Shown here: one piece after another, positions 20,681 through 30,788 of the stretch | How the letters are laid out: each line of letters begins with the position of its first letter | How positions within the stretch are numbered: the first letter of the stretch is position 1 | Assembly (NCBI GenBank): GCA_002633025.1 | Contig: NMRB01001235.1 | Location: 128,744-192,743 of the forward strand | Reading direction: 5' to 3' | DNA from: Notospermus geniculatus | Taxonomy: Eukaryota; Nemertea; Pilidiophora; Heteronemertea; Lineidae | Length of the DNA stretch: 64,000 nt | Translations under genes and position numbers: made by a program | Notes under the pieces: generated by a model | What the model saw: the letters and a program-made list of their open reading frames with translations, nothing else | What the model was told of the DNA's origin: nothing | Databases searched by the model: none

Positions 20681-21204
20681 GCTTTACCAATCACCAATGA
20701 GTTTTCTCTGTTAATTATCTTTTAACTGATGTTCTTCAGTATTTCCACCATCACTGTTTACTTGTATTGTCAAAAGGGTTAAGTCACACAAGCATACTTG
20801 AATAACTTCAATATTGGTATAGGTAACGGTTGTCTATAAATCACTGCGGCTCGCCCCTGAGAGATGCTCACCAAATACACGCTGCCAATTGGATAATGAT
20901 GGGGAGGCAGTTGTGATCGATGGATTTTAAATGGCCTGATCTCTATGCAGATGACTACCTGGATTAAGTGCCTACTGGTTGGTTGCCATTCGACATCTCA
21001 AGGTCGCTCTTATTTTATTTCCCCTCTCGCGGACGACTTCACCAATAAGATAAATTGAATTCATCCCCTCCTGATGGAACCGGTGACATCCAAACAATAA
21101 TACAACGACCCCTAGAATTGCCCCGTGTGCGGATGTTGTCAAGAGCTTCTTCCTTCTTGCAAGCAAATTCGTGCTCCGATCGAACATGTTTGGCGAATGA
21201 TTTA

Positions 21205-21624
21205 TACAGGGTGGCCCTAAAAACGCAACCGCATAATTTCCACTCAATTAGCACCCACATAATAATTGGTATGGATGGATGGATAATTCTTAGAAGCAAA
21301 ATGAGAGCAAGATTGTCCGATGAATAACTTAAACAATGAAATGAATTTTACTTGTACTATTCATTATTACATAGCACTTAAAACTGTTTTACCTGACCTG
21401 ATGTAATTTGTCATTCAAAATAACGCCACAGTTTTAATCCCCTATTATCAACTGGGGCTAACTTTGCTTCACAAAAAATGGCTCCAGAATCAAAACTGCT
21501 GAACCGAATCGGACAATCTTGGTCTCATTTTGCTCCTAACAAAATTCCCCATCCACATGTACCAATGATGTAGGTGCAAGTTTAGTAAAAGTATGCGGTT
21601 GCGTTTTTTTGGGCCACACTGTAT
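21205..21624. mobile_element. Mariner-like non-autonomous element (copy B, internally deleted)
   Basis: The counterpart of 11875-12410 in the second duplication copy, about 110 bp shorter because of one internal deletion next to the left arm. The right end (CCACACTGTA) keeps better complementarity to the left TACAGGGTGG than in copy A. Confidence 0.75.
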
Positions 21625-22031
21625 TGCTTAGTCATTGCTCGTGGTAGGCGAGACGCCGTTGCTTTTGACCCACATGGGGCAGTAATACTTGCTTGTTGCT
21701 TTCCACCAAATTGCTAGCAAGGGCAAGAAACGTTGCCTCGTTGCTGCGGGTTTCAAAGATAGCGTCAAAATGGCATTAACGGACAATCCAGCCCAGAATT
21801 TCTGATGTATACCGTAATATTGGCCTCATTGGAGCAAATATTGATTTTAAATCAAATTCCAATACCTAAAACTCCAGAGAATTTCATATTGAACATCTGA
21901 TTTCTACTCAGCTTGTTTTTTCAGCTGTAAATAAATCCCATTTCCAATAAATTTCCAACATGTTCTTCGAAACAGAGCTGTAGAAGAACACTCTGGTCAA
22001 TATATAAAGTACACGTAAGTACGTTTGTATA

Positions 22032-22150
22032 TCACGGTCTCAATACCAACTGCGGGTGCCTAATGCGAGGCTCCGTGGGTTCGAATCCGGTAGGAGGCTA
22101 TGTCTTTCACCTCAGAAACCCGTTAATATTTCACGTTCTCAATATGAACT
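22032..22150 (+). mobile_element. Short tRNA-related SINE-like insertion (copy B)
   Basis: The counterpart of 12818-12936. The B box GGGTTCGAATCC is intact; the right-hand direct repeat has drifted further (CAATATGAACT). Presence in both copies places the insertion before the duplication. Confidence 0.55.
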
Positions 22151-23130
22151 AATTTTTTATTTTTTTTCACATAAGTACTCGTTGACAGAGGTCGCTCGCC
22201 TAAAACCTGCTGGGAGACACAACAACGGTGAACGAGCAGCAAGTAGCAGCAAGTGCTTGACGCTGGGATCACGATTTCCGCATCCAGGTCGATTATCAAC
22301 CGATCACCTACTAGATGAGACTCATGTGCAGTGAAATTCAGCAACGACAAAATAAAAACTGGTCTCTACCGAAGGAATTTGTGATCCTTCATGATACTGC
22401 ATGATGCCACATCAAACCTCAGCATCCCTCTCTACTAGACAAACCCAATCTTGGTGTAAATCTGGATTACACCTCGAAGATAAATCCATGGATTAGTTGC
22501 CTCTTGATCAATTAACTTGTCCATTCATGTTGGCTAGATAAGTTCTGAACTTTCTGGCTGCCAAGTCTGATTTGTAATGAATTATGTCTCCGTCTGAGAG
22601 GCGACTCTGACATGAGTTCGTCAACCAGAATAGGAGGACTGGAGGTCTTCATCATCGTTAACAGTATAACAATTTCTGAACTTAATGAGACTTGAGCATT
22701 GCTGTTGATAGTACGAGTCCTAAATGGTACTGGCATTATTGAATGTCTGTCATACTCTTCGTTGCACTTAGTCCCCTAAATGACATCATTACTGGCCATT
22801 CAGATTATCTCAATTTCGATTAATTGCAAATGACAAGCAGCCGATGGTGCTGGTAGTTCGTTTCATTTCGAACCATGGAAACGTAATCAAATTATAGTCT
22901 AAGAGAATTTTAAAAGGTTTCCGAATTTACAAGTGATCAGTGGTTATGAACGTAAGTAATACCCAGTAAGTACATGTAATTTTAACTTGGGATTTAACAG
23001 GTACATAAGTACCAAAACTGCGTTTATACTGACAACATTTTTCGAACATTTGAACGAATACCCAGTAGTCTTGAACGTTAGTTGGGTTGTTGATATTTTT
23101 GGTGAGTGGGAGGGGAATGTGGATGGTAGT

Positions 23131-23188
23131 CAGCTGCCCCTGCATTCAGAGAGACTAATGAATAGTCTCTCTGAATGCAGGACAGCTG
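23131..23188. repeat. Hairpin inside the copy-B insertion
   Basis: CTGCATTCAGAGAGACTA, loop ATGAA, TAGTCTCTCTGAATGCAG: a perfect 18-bp stem. After a small bulge it is extended outward by CAGCTG on both sides. Like 14609-14646 and 20653-20680 it is found in only one duplication copy. Confidence 0.85.
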
Positions 23189-23334
23189 ACAGGGATCTGT
23201 GGTTATAAGTATTTATTAGCAAGTAGGGTTATGCAGTTTTGTAGGAAAATGGAAGGGCTGGGGGAAATATTCCTCCTGCGACTTAAAAATGTTCAGCAAA
23301 AAAAATATAACAGAGAAACAGACGCGTGAAAAAA

Positions 23335-23408
23335 GTAGCCCCTCGCAAGGCTCGAACCCGGCGCCCCTGATTCAGAGCCGCACGCTCTACCGATGCGCCA
23401 TCGGGCCA
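23335..23408 (-). tRNA. tRNA-like sequence or tRNA pseudogene, anticodon position CTG (Gln-like)
   Basis: 74 nt on the minus strand. A box TGGCGCATCGG, B box GGTTCGAGCC and a run of six T immediately downstream form an intact RNA polymerase III unit. In canonical numbering the anticodon loop is CTCTGAA, which would give CTG (Gln). The acceptor stem pairs in about six of seven positions with one G-U, the T stem in four of five, but the D and anticodon stems pair poorly. Most likely a tRNA pseudogene or the head of a SINE. Confidence 0.4.
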
Positions 23409-23751
23409 TATCGCTGTTGGATGTTGAATAAATGTCGTATAATATATTCCAGCTACTCAACATATCTATGATAATTAGAAATGACGTCACGACTCAGAAA
23501 AATCGTACCAAAATCACGTTTGACAACATCCACAGAGCAAGTCCCTGGCAAACCCGTGAATATATTGCTACCTAATGTACCCATCTAACGTTCACAAGCA
23601 CTAAAAACGTGAACCAACCGCCCGGTATATTCCATCTGAACATTAGGTGCATATCTCCTATGAGTCCATTTCTATTGATTGACCCGTGACAAGTCTTTGG
23701 CTAGCTTCGCTGTTGGCCGCTACGCGGCGCGTTGGGCCCTTGCGTCTAGTG

Positions 23752-23896
23752 AGCAACACAATCTTTTGAGCCTGGATAAAAAGACCAACAAATCGGCAAC
23801 ATTTGAACAACATGTTAGTTGGAAAACCTTTCTCCACTGTACACTGGACAACATTTGCCCAAAATGTGTTGCAACTCTGATCTGAATGTTGAAAAA
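23752..23896 (+). repeat. CAACATTT-family repeat (copy B)
   Basis: The counterpart of 13852-13995, immediately to the right of the copy-B-specific segment. Confidence 0.6.
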
Positions 23897-24177
23897 TGCT
23901 CAGGGGCATTGTGCTCACCTCTGTGATAAGTCTCTGTGGTAAAGTAACTGCGACTCTCATGGCAAATGATGAAGGGTCAGTAGAATACATGTACACCAAA
24001 GTATTTTTATGATCTGATCAGTAATTATCAATCAATGACATAAACTCAGGCGATGGCCATCAGAAGTAGTACGATTTGTGAATACAATTAAGTATAACTT
24101 GAAGGCGTACATGTAGTTAGTGGTATTTGTGAACAAACTGCTTTCCTGTCTAGGTCAAAGACGTCAAAAATATTCTA

Positions 24178-24495
24178 TTTTTTAAGATGGCCACCTGACG
24201 GCCATATTTGAAGTTCGTTGGGACTGAAATGTTAGCACTATACATGTAAAGGATACCCGCATAGATATTTAGGCAACATTAAAACATCCTGACCTTTACT
24301 ATTGATGAGATATGTGCCAAAATCCATTTTTCAAGATGACTGCCTGGCGGCCATGTTTGAAGTCCAATCCAACCCAACCAAAACTTGGCCTACATGTGGA
24401 AGTTACCAAGATGATACATATATTTACGCATGGTAAAGGCATCCTGGCCACTACCAAATATAGATAGACTATATGAGGCAAGTGACAATACAAAT
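24178..24495 (+). repeat. Two-unit tandem repeat with GGCGGCC cores (copy B)
   Basis: The counterpart of 14165-14480. The second unit carries an 8-bp difference: CAATA is followed by CAAATGTA before TTTCAAT, which is absent in A. Confidence 0.6.
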
Positions 24496-26579
24496 GTATT
24501 TCAATTTTTGAACATGTTGGAAAGCTCTTTTTCCGTGCACACTCGACAACTTTGCCCAACTTGGTGTTGGAAAAATGTTGGAAAACTGTCACGTGCCATT
24601 GTACACATAACTTAAAGCCCACTTTTCCTGATATGCATGAACTGCCATTGAGTAACTGTAATGTAACAGAAATCAACTTCACGTTTTCCTGTATCCATCA
24701 TGTGGGTTTTGTATAAATCTGCACCTGTCGAACATTGACGATGTTGGTGGACCGAAGTAGTGCAATTAATCTAGTTTGACAGTCAGACAAGAGTGGCAAG
24801 ATTTAATGGCGACAACAATAAATTCCACCATTAATCTCTAAAATCCACCTGTCAATACTCAAAGCAGTGGTGATCATATGTCGATTCTGTCATCCCCGAT
24901 CACCAAAGAAATCCATTTATTACAACAAGAAACCCAACGCTTGGTGACAACCGCTTGCTGGGAAGTAATTATGACTAATTTCTGGTGGTGTTAGTCTAAT
25001 GGAAAGATGTGAGAATTTAAGCATGGCTAATTAGAGTAGGTAATGAATTATCCCATTTTATACATGGTACATCAATGATCATGCCTTCGAGAGACAAGTA
25101 TTTGTGAAGGAGGTTTACCAACTTTTTAAACCATCATCCGAGATCTTATTGCTGGTGTGACAGGGATCTAAGTCCCTCTGGAATCGAGGTCCGGTTTTAT
25201 TGTTCCGTGAGGGATTAGGATATAGAGACCATAACCAATTCAAACGTAGCCATATATAATAGTAGGCTAATTGTATACCGGACTTGCATTCCTGGGACTT
25301 TCTCCTCTGATACACCGGTACTCCAGTCCTGATATTAACAAATTGTAATTCTAATACTAATTCTACAGAATTCAAATATGCAAAAGGCGAGATTGAAACA
25401 TGATACATGTATGACTAAAATCATTCTGTGTGCGCTGTCTACCTTGAAGAAAATTCCGTAACATATAAAATGCCGTAGTGAGGCCTTGTTACGTAAAACA
25501 TTTCTTTCCAAATTTCCATTAGTTATCAAGGATATGTAGACATAGCGAAGACTGCATCCTTGTCACTGACATCTTTTGTAGGCCTCCTGTTGATATGAAC
25601 AAGTAATGCAAAATTTTGGTTACATGTATTAACTCCCCGTGTGTTGCCCTGAATGAACCTGGCCAAAATTTTTCAACCACTGTGTTGATGCTTTAATGTC
25701 CTCAAGGCCACGAAAGTTTGCACATTTATCAAAATTTACAATACTGATGAAAGCTTCTCATCTGGTGATCAATATATAGTTGTATGTCATCAGCATTCAC
25801 ATCCTGAACTCACTGACCTTAAACTCTTCAGGGAATGAATGAGGCACCTCTAACATAAAATTGGTCAATGAGTACTTTTGACCCGAAGCACTTTAAATGC
25901 CTTTATGATAAAAAAGTAGCTATTGAGTGCAATCTTTGAAAAACACATAAAATAGGCACTTCAATTATCTTCAATTTTAGAGCAAGTTTACCTTCAGATA
26001 ACACCCTTTTAATTTCTCACAGGTATTGAAATGGTGCAATGTTTGCACAGTCTTAATTTCATTGAAAAACCCGCGACAAAAAGTTTTTTTTTATATTGGA
26101 GTTCGTGATGTCCTTGGGATATATTTCGACCCGTTGATGGGTAAATAACCTTAAGCATTTCAAACACCATCTAAATCACTATTCAATCTTACAAAGGGAA
26201 AGAAGATTTTTCTCTTTCTACCAGTGTTATTGCATTTATCCAACTAATTAGTTTTCTTATAGATATCATACACGAATACAAAATTTGACAAACACTGAAA
26301 CATGTTGAGGCATATCCACCTTTTTTCTCGAGGGCGAACCCATTTTCATTTTGTCTTCCTTTACTTATAATCATAATTCATCTGATATGAAATTATCCAC
26401 AGACACAGAGAGATAATCCACTTTTACTTTCTATGTGTGACGTATATCCCGCCACGGGGCATGCCATCATCACCGAATTGATTGCCATTCACATGGACTA
26501 GATATTGAAATTTCAAGTGTCATCCGAAGGTTCTGTGATGTAGGTGTCCATAAAGTGAGTTGAGATGAAGCAGTTCTGT

Positions 26580-26783
26580 GTAGAACCATAAGAACGAGAA
26601 AATCCAGATTATGATTTTCATGTCTATATTACACTACTACATACAGCATATAAACGTTTTCGGCAGCATCCTGCTAGCTCTCATCAGGTAAAGATGCGGC
26701 CGAAAACATTTGTATGCTGTATATAGTAGTGTAATATAGACACGAAAATCATAATCTGGATTTGCTCGTTCTTATGATTCTAC
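26580..26783. mobile_element. 204-bp foldback with hammerhead-like centre (copy B)
   Basis: Appears identical or almost identical to 16654-16857. The element was already present before the tandem duplication. Confidence 0.8.
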
Positions 26784-26801
26784 AATTAGTGTACCTCGCT
26801 A

Positions 26802-26914
26802 CCAGGGGCCTGTTTCATAAAGTAACTTTAAGCTAATGGTACCATTAACTTCAATGCATTTTCCATTTGGTTAAAGGTACCATTAGATTAAAGCCACTTC
26901 ATGAAACAGGCCCC
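26802..26914. mobile_element. MITE with AGGGGCCTGTTTCAT ends (copy B)
   Basis: The counterpart of 16878-16989 in the second duplication copy. Confidence 0.85.
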
Positions 26915-27689
26915 TGAAGTTTAGCAGCTCTGTGTTTTGGAAATTTTCATGAGTATGTGTACATGTAGCTGCATTAAAACCTGTGTAACCTGTATATGGG
27001 GTCACCCCACTGTTTGTGCGTGCAAAAAAGTGCACACTAAAAACACTGCGATTTGTATGTACAGTGGATGTACAGCTTATGTACAAATTTGGAAAAAAGT
27101 GCTGTGACGTGGATGAAGTCATGTCATTCACTGTCTTTATGATGTAATGATTTACAGGTGAAATATGCCATTAGAATCACAACTACTTGCACCTGCATGT
27201 TTTACACCCCACAGCATTGTCAGATGTGATTAAGCTGAAACCATGCAATCATTTACTCCAATGCCGACATTGACATGGTGTAATGCCATGCTGAATCTTC
27301 AACTTCCTGTCAAATAAAATGGACCTGACCATCTAAAAATGATCTATTGGACCAGGTGGTGAAGCTTGATGGTGAAGGTAATGGACCTTCGGATGACCAT
27401 CTTGAAGTATACCAACAAGCTGTCAGTAGAAATACTCTATTTTCATCCTTCTAAGCTCAGTGCATACATGTACTTCAGGAATCACCGCCCACACCATTCG
27501 GTCATAGCCTGTCCATGATGATCGGCTCAGTTGTTAGGCCTACATCAGCCATGCCGTCTGTAAGACTTACTGCCATTCATGGAGATTGGCCCTGCATAGC
27601 TAACACTGAGTGACCTTATAAAGATGAATATAGAGTACAAAATAACACAGAATATTTCGGCTGCTAGTCAATGTATTTGAATAATTTTT

Positions 27690-27868
27690 AGCTCAGCTGA
27701 CCAAAGGTCAGCGGAGCTAGTCAAATAGGTATTCAGTGGCGTCAGGGCGTCAGTCCAGCAGTCCACCAGTCCAGCNACATGACCCTGGAACATTTCGATT
27801 TAACATTGTCATTTGTTTTTCTGGTACGTTCACCCAGGTGAGCACATGGTCCATGGACCATTTCATTT
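27690..27868. other. Copy-B filler with a TAGCTCAGCTGACC hairpin
   Basis: Replaces about 700 bp of copy A (17893-18596). It begins TAGCTCAGCTGACC, AA, AGGTCAGCGGAGCTA (27689-27719), a near-perfect hairpin, then has CAGTCCAGCAGTCCACCAG simple repeats and an ambiguous base at 27776. Possibly the remnant of another transposon end. Confidence 0.5.
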
Positions 27869-28059
27869 TTATTTTTACCAGCAAAGGTCGGACCAACATT
27901 AGATAACAACTCCTTTTTACTGAGTGATCACAATGTCGAAGGTGAGACAGGACAAAAGCAGGGTCGGACAAACACAATGAAATTGACAAGTCCGACGTCA
28001 TTCGGGTGGTTCGCTAGGGCCTACATGTACCACTCCGCCGACGTTTTTGCATCGGCTAT

Positions 28060-28375
28060 AACGCCTGGATACATCATCCAATATTATTGCACAATATGGG
28101 GCCAAAATGGGAACATGTCCCTCTGGCATGATGGATGTAGAAAGATTGACAATAATATTGCCCATTTCGATCCTCATAGTGTGCAATAATATTGATCATG
28201 TATGGACCGCTATAAAGCAGCCTATCCATCGTGCAATATTATTGCACAATAAGAGGGTCAAAATGCCTGGGCAATATTATTCCCAATCTTTCTTCCATCC
28301 ATTATGCCAGAAACACATGACACCAATTTTTGGCCCCATATTGTGCAATGATATTGTACGTGGATGGACCGCTTA
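28060..28375. repeat. Palindromic array, order X' then X (copy B)
   Basis: X' about 28060-28215 and X about 28216-28375. Flanking sequence on both sides (GCCGACGTTTTTG before, AACATTTAAATGTGC after) is the same as in copy A, so the array itself was rearranged. A simple inversion cannot produce this because X' is already the reverse complement of X. Confidence 0.8.
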
Positions 28376-29785
28376 ACATTTAAATGTGCATTTTCCACCC
28401 TGAATAACAAAGACACGGTCAGTGGACCGTTTTCCTTGACTTCGCTCTCACAGAAATTGAGTGTAACTTTCAGTATACATTCCTTTTCTTTTCAACTTGT
28501 CAGACTCTATACTGCTAATGATAAAAGACATTGATTAAAACTTTGGTTCCTTGCTCAGATTAAGGGCTTGTCACGCTCATCTGAAGACCCTCCATACATG
28601 TCGGATTAAGTTGAAACCGTTTGATCTGCGCTGTATTGCCTGTTTGATTCCCAAGATCGACAATCGCGTAATCTTGATAACGGCCTGTTTGATGAAGAAA
28701 ACACAACGTCTTTGGGTTTAAGTTTGGTATTATCTTGTTCTGAATAGAACACCTTCCAATGATAGAAAGCAGGATGATGCATACAGCACCACAATGCTGA
28801 CAGTCGATGGGGGATTATTTCGAATCGCAACCAAGCTAAGTACCAGAGGTAAAAAGAGCACGGAGTCATGCTTCGTGACTTCTGAACTCATCCACATGCT
28901 TCGAGTTCGACCAATTCGAGCTTTTCAAAAAACGTTATCCTGCCTACCCTAACTTTGAGCTGGCAGTACTGTTTTTGAGAAATAACCATAAAATGACACT
29001 TTTCAGTCGTGTAAAATATTAAAAAGGCAACATTCAGCAGTTGTTCGTATCAGTGTACTTTTCTACACTTACATGTAAGTGTAAAAGCAAAGTTTTGAGT
29101 GTAAAAAGTGAAATGTGGTGGGTAGGCAGGTACGGTTATGAAATATAATTTGTTGACTCTCAGAACAGGCCAAACTATTCTACACTTCATAGAAATTACA
29201 TGCACTTTTCACGTCTCTCTCGCCATTCTCACAGATTTCTCTGCCGATCTTTTAACACTGGTAAAATTTTATATTTTTTGTACAATGACAGGTTCTTTAG
29301 CTCTCCCGTGCGGATGAATGTCTGGTTGTAGTACTCAGGTTTACGGCATAAAGAATAGTTAACAAGCAAACCTTTCGCGGTGTGCGAAGCATTCCGCTTG
29401 ACATAAGGCACACCAGGTATATTCTTTGGGATTAAACCGACGGATTCCAGGGGAGCAGCTACTCTCAGAATGTGGACTAAACAACCCCTCTAAATCACAA
29501 AGTACGTCATGCGTAAACATTGTTCCAGCAATTAAGATTTCTATTTTTTTATTTAAATCTCCATCCAGACTTTTTGAAACACGATCATTTCTTTGTAAAA
29601 AGATACATGTACTTGTAATGTAGATAGTAGCTGAAAGTACTCACGCCCTACACATAGACTCGCCAGGTGTGTTGTTATTCACTACACCGACACAAAACAC
29701 CCGAAGACATGTTAATGCAATAACTCATTAAGCAAGACAAATGGTAGAAAAAAAAGACTTTTTGTTAAGACAAGTGAGATCAAAA
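28376..29785. other. Copy B distal part, no feature recognised
   Basis: The counterpart of 19092-20493. Contains TACATGTA at 29070-29077, where copy A has a bare TA. Confidence 0.4.
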
Positions 29786-30194
29786 AATACATAGTCAGAA
29801 AACATCTATATACATGTTGATGTTTTCTTCCCCATCAAAACCAATTGGTACACTCATCTGTCAGTACTAAAGAATGTCTCATATCTTTCTCTTGGGATGT
29901 AAATTCATTGCAAGCTGTTATACCCAAGTTAGACAGAGAAATCTGAGACACTGAATTCGCATTTCTTGTGCCAACTCCACATAATGCTCACCTTAACTCT
30001 TTCAGGGGTGATTGCCATAGGTAAGATTGTTTTCAGCTAAAGTGTCTTTTCCTTGCAGTGCTTGTGGAAGTCAACAAAGAACAAGACAAATAAAGGAAGT
30101 GGTGTAACCTTTAATAGACACAGAACACAGAAAATCAGGATAACTTTTTTGTGCCCACGACCGATTTTCAGTGTTCATTCTGGTGTAAGACCCT
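29786..30194. other. Stretch without recognisable feature
   Basis: Single-copy-looking sequence to the right of the tandem duplication. Nothing supported. Confidence 0.4.
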
Positions 30195-30304
30195 CACTGA
30201 AAAACGGTGTTGGGCACTAAATAACCCTCAGTCCCGGTTTTTGGTGTTGATTGTGTGAACACCAAAAACCGGGGTTATTTAGCGCGCAACACCGTTTTTC
30301 AGTG
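30195..30304. repeat. 110-bp palindrome with CACTGAAAAACGGTGTTG ends
   Basis: CACTGAAAAACGGTGTTG, CTAAATAACC, CCCGGTTTTTGGTGTT, a 9-nt loop, then the complementary series. Arms of about 50 bp with few mismatches. The same end motif in altered form (AACACCGATTTTCAGTG) forms the palindrome at 30719-30788. Confidence 0.85.
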
Positions 30305-30315
30305 ACGGGGTGTTA

Positions 30316-30565
30316 CGGGTTACATCACTTTTTGGGAGTCGGATCACTGGACTACTTTAGTTAAACTGTGTTCATTGTGTAAGGGGCGAGCAACAGTATT
30401 TTTTAGTAAGGGTTACACGAATTAATGGGAGTCAGATCACTGGACTGGTTAGTTCATTGTGCAAGGGGAGAGCACCAGAATTTTTGTGTAAGGGTTACAC
30501 CACTTTACGAGAGTCGGATCACTGGACTGCTTTAGCTAACCTTTGGCCATTGTGCACCTGTACGT
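30316..30565 (+). repeat. Minisatellite, three units of 73-93 bp
   Basis: Units begin near 30317, 30410 and 30492 with GGGTTACA and contain GAGTCGGATCACTGGACT, GTTCATTGTGCAAGGGG and AGCACCAGAATTTTTG-like words. The array lies exactly between two related palindromes. Confidence 0.8.
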
Positions 30566-30718
30566 TAGTGTCGCACTGAAGTCAGTGTTGAATATTTAAT
30601 GGTGCCAATATCTGGTGAAAATTTCACTTTTCCAACATGATCCCTACGTGAAGTTATGCACACAGAAAAAAAGTGATGTTGTCCTTGCACAAGTGAACGT
30701 AGAAAATCAGGGTTACTT

Positions 30719-30788
30719 AGAGCAAAACACCGATTTTCAGTGCAGGCGTTACACCAGAATAAACCCTGAAAATCGGTGTTTTGCTCTC
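30719..30788. repeat. 70-bp palindrome with AGAGCAAAACACCGATTTTC ends
   Basis: AGAGCAAAACACCGATTTTC paired with GAAAATCGGTGTTTTGCTCT around about 27 bp. Related in sequence to the palindrome at 30195-30304. Confidence 0.8.

Larger units (their letters stand above)
23063..23748. mobile_element. About 690-bp segment present only in copy B, with a tRNA-like sequence
   Basis: Copy A reads GAACGAATACCTAGTGAGC without interruption; in B about 690 bp stand between GAACGAATACC and TAGTGAGC. The insert contains a hairpin (23131-23188) and, on the minus strand, a tRNA-like sequence with a T-run terminator (23335-23408). I see no convincing target duplication or terminal inverted repeat, so its mode of entry is unknown. 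Confidence 0.75.
20494..29785 (+). repeat. Tandem segmental duplication, copy B (about 9.3 kb)
   Basis: Follows copy A directly: the junction reads GAGATCAAAGGTG then TATTTCGGCAAAAATATCC. It ends at GTGAGATCAAA near 29785. There is no long shared sequence at the outer ends, so the event looks like end-joining or template switching rather than recombination between flanking repeats (inference). B-only features include the 28-bp palindrome 20653-20680, a 690-bp segment 23063-23748, about 120 bp at 24047-24165 and a different filler at 27690-27868. It lacks 47 bp present in A at 15138-15184. Confidence 0.95.

Noticed and set aside
16700-28378. CRISPR-like array of regularly spaced repeats
   Set aside because: The repeats are inverted pairs and long units, not short direct repeats with unique spacers, and the DNA is animal-like.
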